From Pseudoalteromonas piratica (GTDB lineage Bacteria > Pseudomonadota > Gammaproteobacteria > Enterobacterales > Alteromonadaceae), in NCBI RefSeq assembly GCF_000788395.1, contig NZ_CP009889.1, positions 1,116,001 to 1,180,000 of the forward strand: a stretch of 64,000 nucleotides of DNA, in the 5' to 3' direction. Below, piece after piece: positions 60,350 through 64,000 of the stretch (positions within the stretch are counted from its first letter, which is position 1; each line of letters starts with the position of its first letter). The translations under genes and the position numbers were made by a program. Under the pieces are notes generated by a model, which did no database searches, had not been told where the DNA came from, and saw only the letters and a program-made list of their open reading frames with translations.

Positions 60350-62473
60350 ATGATTAAAACGTCCCTCACTTTAACCGCTCTTTTTGTTTCAACCGCAGTG
60401 TTAGCCGATAGCCCCGCCCCCGCACAACAAGCCAAAGATATGGAGCGCATTATTGTTACTGGTAGTCGTGTTGAAGAGCGTATTGATGAAGTGACCGCAT
60501 CGGTTGTGATTGTTGACCAACAAGCACTACTCCGTAATATGGAAGTCACTAATGAACTGCAAAGTATTTTAGCTATTCAAGTGCCGGGCATGGGTCCAAA
60601 CACGGGCACAAACAGTAGTTCTGGTCAAAACTTGCGTGGCCGTAGTGCCTTGGTGTTGATTGATGGTTTGCCTCAATCAACGCCACTTAGAAACGGACGT
60701 TTAGCGATTCGTTCATTAGATCCAAGTGTGATTGAACGGGTAGAAGTGATAAAAGGTGCCACCTCAATTTATGGTAATGGTGCTGCGGGTGGTATTATCA
60801 ACTACATCACCAAAAGTGCCGACAGCAAAGACGGTTTTAACGGTAAACTCAATCTTGCTACTAATTTTTCAGCCACTGATTTTGAGGACAGCCTTGGCAA
60901 GCGTGCAGATGTTACTATTGATGGACGCAGTAACAAACTCAGCTTTGTTGCCAACGTGGCGTTTGAAGATAACGGAATAATTAAAGATGCTGACGGTGAT
61001 GCACTTGGACTTCTCTATGGCATGTCTGGCTTTGAATCTAAGAATGCATTTACCAAACTAGCCTATGATTTAACCGACCAAAGTGCCCTATCACTGACAT
61101 ACAACTATTTTGAAGGCCAACAAGAAGCCGATTACATCAGTACTAATAAAAACGTTAATTTGGGTGAAAAAAGTTACGCCACTAAGAACACCACAGGTGA
61201 GAAAGCACCGGGCGATCCGCAAGGCCCCCGTGGCAACCATAATTTAAAACTACAATACGAACATGCCGATATCTTTACCGATACGCTATTCACTGGTGAC
61301 GTGTATTGGCAAAAACTTGAAAACGTATTTTTCTACAGCACCAAATTCCGTGATCCTGCCCTTGGCCTTGCCGGCGGACAATCGATGATCGAGTCAGAGA
61401 AAACCGGTGTTCGTGCCAACTTTAACACCACCTTTGATTTTGATAATACTGCCGCAAGCTTTACCTATGGCGTTGATTTACTGAATGATACTACGGCCCA
61501 ATCACTCGTGGATGGCCGCGCTTGGACACCCAAAATGGACATGGACAACGCCGCGCTCTATCTACAGTCTAAGTTTGTGATTAATGACGATTGGGTAGTT
61601 AAAGCAGGCCTTCGCCATGAAGAAATAGATGTTGCCGTTGAAGATTTTAAAACCTTAATGGTATGCCGTAAAACCTGTAGTGATGTGATTGATGTGGAAG
61701 GTGGCAATATTGAATACAGTGCGACAACCTACAATATTGGCCTGCGTTTCAACGCCATTGACGCATTTATGCCATTTATTAGTTACTCAGAGGGCTTTGA
61801 TGTCACCGATTTAGGCCGCACATTGCGTACTGCTGATACGCCAAGCGTTAAAAAAATTGATACGGACGCGTCAATTATTAAAAACTATGAAATTGGTTTT
61901 GATGGCAACTCAGGTATTTTCAACTACCAATTTGCAACCTTTATTAGCCAATCTGATATCGGCACCAGCCTAGTTGAAGACCCAGCAACAGGTAAATACG
62001 AAAGCGTACGATCTCCTCAAGAAATTTATGGCTTTGAAGCAGCATTAGAAGCACAAGCAACAGACAACATTAAACTGGGTGTTAACTACAGTTGGTTAGA
62101 AGGTAAAAACACCGATACCGACGAGTACCTAAACGGCAGTACCATTAACCCACCCAAACTAGCAGGTTATGCCGATATTTCGTTAAGTGACGATTGGCAA
62201 ATGTCAGTTACCCTAATGCATGTTGGCAGTCGTGACCGCTTTGAGAAAGTAGGTGATGTTTACACCGGTACAAATGGCCCTGTCAGTAGCTATCAAGTTG
62301 TTAACTTGAGTACTTCTTATCAAATTAACCAAGCCTTTAAAGTGTATGGCGGTGTTGAAAACTTGCTTAACCAAGATTACTACCCAGCTCGCTCACAAAG
62401 CTATACTGGCAACGGTTACAATGTAAAAGGCAAAGGCGCAACCGTTAATATTGGTATGAATTACTTCTTCTAA
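60350..62473 (+). CDS. Fur-regulated TonB-dependent siderophore receptor
   Basis: The 707-aa outer-membrane receptor has a signal peptide (residues 1-19, VLA/DS) and a TonB-box-like ERIIVTGSRVEE. The plug spans about 45-155 (NLRGRSALVLIDGLPQSTPLRN; VEVIKGATSIYGNGAAGGI), of the type found in catecholate and aerobactin-like receptors, and the barrel ends in MNYFF. I chose the ATG at 60350 after GGAAAGG, since upstream in-frame residues do not form a signal. Direct Fur control is supported by the box at 60295. The substrate is uncertain. It differs in plug sequence from the receptors at 1369 and 12022. Confidence 0.92.
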   Translation: MIKTSLTLTALFVSTAVLADSPAPAQQAKDMERIIVTGSRVEERIDEVTASVVIVDQQALLRNMEVTNELQSILAIQVPGMGPNTGTNSSSGQNLRGRSALVLIDGLPQSTPLRNGRLAIRSLDPSVIERVEVIKGATSIYGNGAAGGIINYITKSADSKDGFNGKLNLATNFSATDFEDSLGKRADVTIDGRSNKLSFVANVAFEDNGIIKDADGDALGLLYGMSGFESKNAFTKLAYDLTDQSALSLTYNYFEGQQEADYISTNKNVNLGEKSYATKNTTGEKAPGDPQGPRGNHNLKLQYEHADIFTDTLFTGDVYWQKLENVFFYSTKFRDPALGLAGGQSMIESEKTGVRANFNTTFDFDNTAASFTYGVDLLNDTTAQSLVDGRAWTPKMDMDNAALYLQSKFVINDDWVVKAGLRHEEIDVAVEDFKTLMVCRKTCSDVIDVEGGNIEYSATTYNIGLRFNAIDAFMPFISYSEGFDVTDLGRTLRTADTPSVKKIDTDASIIKNYEIGFDGNSGIFNYQFATFISQSDIGTSLVEDPATGKYESVRSPQEIYGFEAALEAQATDNIKLGVNYSWLEGKNTDTDEYLNGSTINPPKLAGYADISLSDDWQMSVTLMHVGSRDRFEKVGDVYTGTNGPVSSYQVVNLSTSYQINQAFKVYGGVENLLNQDYYPARSQSYTGNGYNVKGKGATVNIGMNYFF

Positions 62474-62478
62474 AATGC

Positions 62479-62507
62479 TAAAAAGGTGCTGTTACAGCAC
62501 CTTTTTT
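62479..62507. terminator. Bidirectional rho-independent terminator
   Basis: AAAAAGGTGCTG, loop TTA, CAGCACCTTTTTT: a strong stem with A and T runs between the convergent TonB receptor and EamA genes; it overlaps the EamA stop codon. Confidence 0.88.
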
Positions 62508-63349
62508 CTTTTCGCTAAGAACTGATTTAACCAAAGAGCAAACACAATAATCGCACCACCTAAACCTAACCGAACCAGGTCTGCATCTCGATTCCAAATC
62601 ACGACATTCACAATAATACCTGCGGGAATTAGGAGGTTATTCATTACCGCAAGCGCGCCAACATTTACCTCTACCGCGCCTTTATTCCACGCAAAATAAC
62701 CAAGACCAGATGCAATTAAGCCTAAATACGTCAGTACACCCCATTGCGTTGCTGTGGTTGGTAATTTATCCACATTACCAAACAGTGCAAAGCAACTTAC
62801 AGCAACCACTAACGCGCCAATAAAAAACCAGCCAAACACGGTTTTATGTTCAAGTGTCTGCTCGCTCATTAAGCGCTTATAAAACACTTGGCCACTTGCA
62901 AAACACAGGTTTGCCCCTTGTACTAAACATAACCCCAGTAAAAAGTCGCCATCAATGCCTTCGTAGCGAATCGCAATGGCACCAAAAATCGCTATCACCG
63001 CCACCAGCAAAAACTGGGCATTAAAGCGTTTTTCCAGTAAGTCATTTAGTAAGGTGATGTAAAGTGGGGTCATCACGGTAAACAGCAATACCTCAGGCAC
63101 ACTTAAATACAAAAAACTGTGATAGTAAAAGCTGTACATTACGCCTAATTGAATAGCGCCTATGGCCATCAACTTTAAGGCAATGCCTTTTGGTGTACTA
63201 AGTAGCTTTAAAAAGGGTAAAAACACACACGTTGCAAGTGCTACGCGCATTAGCACACTAAACCAAGCATCCACTTGGCCTGCTAAATACACACCAATTA
63301 AGCTAAACGAAAAAGCCCATAATAATGTGACCGAGATAAGGTAGTTCAT
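62492..63349 (-). CDS. EamA/DMT-family transporter
   Basis: The 285-aa protein has ten membrane helices in two EamA repeats: residues 1-135 begin NYLISVTLLWAFSFSLIGVY and residues 150-280 contain GLIASGLGYFAWNKGAVEVNVG, the usual signature of the second repeat. These are drug/metabolite transporters, usually exporters of amino acids or nucleotides; the substrate is unknown. It lies downstream of the alcohol dehydrogenase gene on the same strand, 97 bases away. Confidence 0.88.
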   Translation of the reverse strand: MNYLISVTLLWAFSFSLIGVYLAGQVDAWFSVLMRVALATCVFLPFLKLLSTPKGIALKLMAIGAIQLGVMYSFYYHSFLYLSVPEVLLFTVMTPLYITLLNDLLEKRFNAQFLLVAVIAIFGAIAIRYEGIDGDFLLGLCLVQGANLCFASGQVFYKRLMSEQTLEHKTVFGWFFIGALVVAVSCFALFGNVDKLPTTATQWGVLTYLGLIASGLGYFAWNKGAVEVNVGALAVMNNLLIPAGIIVNVVIWNRDADLVRLGLGGAIIVFALWLNQFLAKRKKVL

Positions 63350-63401
63350 GAATATTAAAGGTGATTTAAAAAAGGCAGTTTAGCGAATTTTGTAAAGGAA
63401 T

Positions 63402-63432
63402 GGTATGCAGAGACATTGCCCTTCTGCATACC
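63402..63432 (-). terminator. Hairpin between alcohol dehydrogenase and EamA genes
   Basis: GGTATGCAGA (63402-63411) pairs perfectly with TCTGCATACC (63423-63432). No T-run follows on the minus strand; it may be a processing site or weak terminator. Confidence 0.5.
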
Positions 63433-63446
63433 AATCTTAAAGTGCC

Positions 63447-64000
63447 TTAGTCTTTTTCAAGCACTATGCGATAACGCGCCTTGCCCGATTTTAAATGATC
63501 AAGCGCGGCGTTTATGTCACTCATTTTAAAGGTTTCTATTTGCGGTTTTATGTTGTGTTGCACCGCAAATTCAAGCATTTGTGCAATGGTTGCAGGGCTA
63601 CCCACCGGTGAGCCCGATACTTGTTTTTGCCCACCAATTAAACCAAAAGCGCCCAAATCAAGCGGCTCTAAAGTGGCACCCACAAAGTGCAAACGCCCTT
63701 TGGGTTTGAGGGTTGATAAATACAAATTCCAATCAAGTTTTACGTTAACCGTTGAAATAATAAAGTCAAAGCGATTAGCGGCCGCTTCAATTTCGCGATT
63801 ATCACGCGAGTTAAGCGTGTGGTGCGCGCCAAGTTGTTTGGCTTCTGCCGATTTAGATTCAGACGATGTAAATGCCGTGACCTCGCAGCCCCACGCATTT
63901 AAAAATTGCAATGCTAAGTGGCCTAAACCGCCAATACCTATCACCGCCACTTTATCGGTTGGTTTAACATCAAACTGCACAAGCGGGTTAAATACCGTAA
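63447..64000 (-). CDS. Zinc-dependent alcohol dehydrogenase (YahK/AdhC-like), 5' end outside window
   Basis: The minus strand is open from 63447 to the window edge. The visible 184 codons are the coenzyme-binding half: [21 protein letters not shown] is the Rossmann motif GxGGxG and [16 protein letters not shown] follows. The order fits NADP-dependent cinnamyl-alcohol-type dehydrogenases, which reduce aldehydes. A codon-level continuation upstream (TVFNPLVQ) shows the real start lies beyond 64000, so the GTG at 63980 is internal. The zinc-binding N-terminal domain is not in the window. Confidence 0.87.
   Translation of the reverse strand, partial: TVFNPLVQFDVKPTDKVAVIGIGGLGHLALQFLNAWGCEVTAFTSSESKSAEAKQLGAHHTLNSRDNREIEAAANRFDFIISTVNVKLDWNLYLSTLKPKGRLHFVGATLEPLDLGAFGLIGGQKQVSGSPVGSPATIAQMLEFAVQHNIKPQIETFKMSDINAALDHLKSGKARYRIVLEKD

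Noticed and set aside
1..64000. CRISPR array, complete insertion sequence, tRNA or rRNA
   Set aside because: No regularly spaced identical repeats, transposase genes or recognisable RNA genes were seen on either strand by reading; a dedicated search was not possible.

Overview
The window looks like chromosome of a marine gammaproteobacterium of the Alteromonadales, most likely Pseudoalteromonas or a close relative. This is inferred from the gene content: several TonB-dependent receptors, PhoX, a secreted endonuclease I with a C-terminal P-domain, GH92 mannosidases, many FtsX-type and LytTR signalling genes, AT-rich DNA and compact hairpin terminators. I could not run a search, so species is unassigned. 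No rRNA, tRNA, CRISPR array or complete insertion sequence was seen.

Layout. 1-4.7 kb: an LtrA-family membrane protein cut by the left edge, then a Fur-box TonB siderophore receptor and a PepSY membrane protein (iron uptake). 4.8-7.9 kb: a short integron-type gene-cassette array with no integrase in view. It has three recognisable attC sites, one truncated and one degenerate site, and cassettes for a membrane protein, an inverted TIR-domain nucleotide-binding protein, a HEPN-like protein and another membrane protein. 7.9-10.7 kb: small single genes (VOC, 2OG-Fe(II) oxygenase, a DUF1579-like gene behind a good LexA box, CHMI, orphan ExbD). 10.8-14.1 kb: a DUF1624 acyltransferase-like protein and a second siderophore receptor.

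14.5-21.9 kb (minus strand): a MacAB-like export system (30-aa membrane peptide, adaptor, ATPase, two permeases) followed by an NtrC-type regulator and its kinase. A sigma-54-like promoter and two TGTCCGC palindromes precede the 30-aa gene, so the system probably controls its own transcription. 22-33.7 kb: a spermidine-synthase-like membrane protein, a CadC-like regulator, a LytS/LytTR pair with an unknown membrane-anchored partner and direct-repeat sites, a lipoprotein behind two TACAnnTGTA operators, an AraC/MFS divergent pair, a secreted protein, and a MerC-like protein behind a Zur-like box.

33.8-44.9 kb: a serine hydrolase lipoprotein and a complete mannoside operon. A LacI regulator faces two GH92 enzymes, a sugar symporter, a PfkB kinase and an AGE-family isomerase, giving mannoside to mannose to fructose to fructose 6-phosphate. 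45-49.9 kb: a poorly described cluster of a BcsD-like protein, a 53-aa protein, a 155-aa protein, a Ser/Thr kinase with TPRs and an FHA-winged-helix protein. This and the cassette array are the best candidates for something new.

50-64 kb: a DUF2306 protein and a membrane AraC regulator around strong palindromes, a di-haem protein with a membrane partner, a phosphate-scavenging pair (PhoX and secreted DNase, with a possible Pho box), an orphan Tat-type TRAP binding protein, a Fur-box TonB receptor, an EamA transporter and an alcohol dehydrogenase cut by the right edge.
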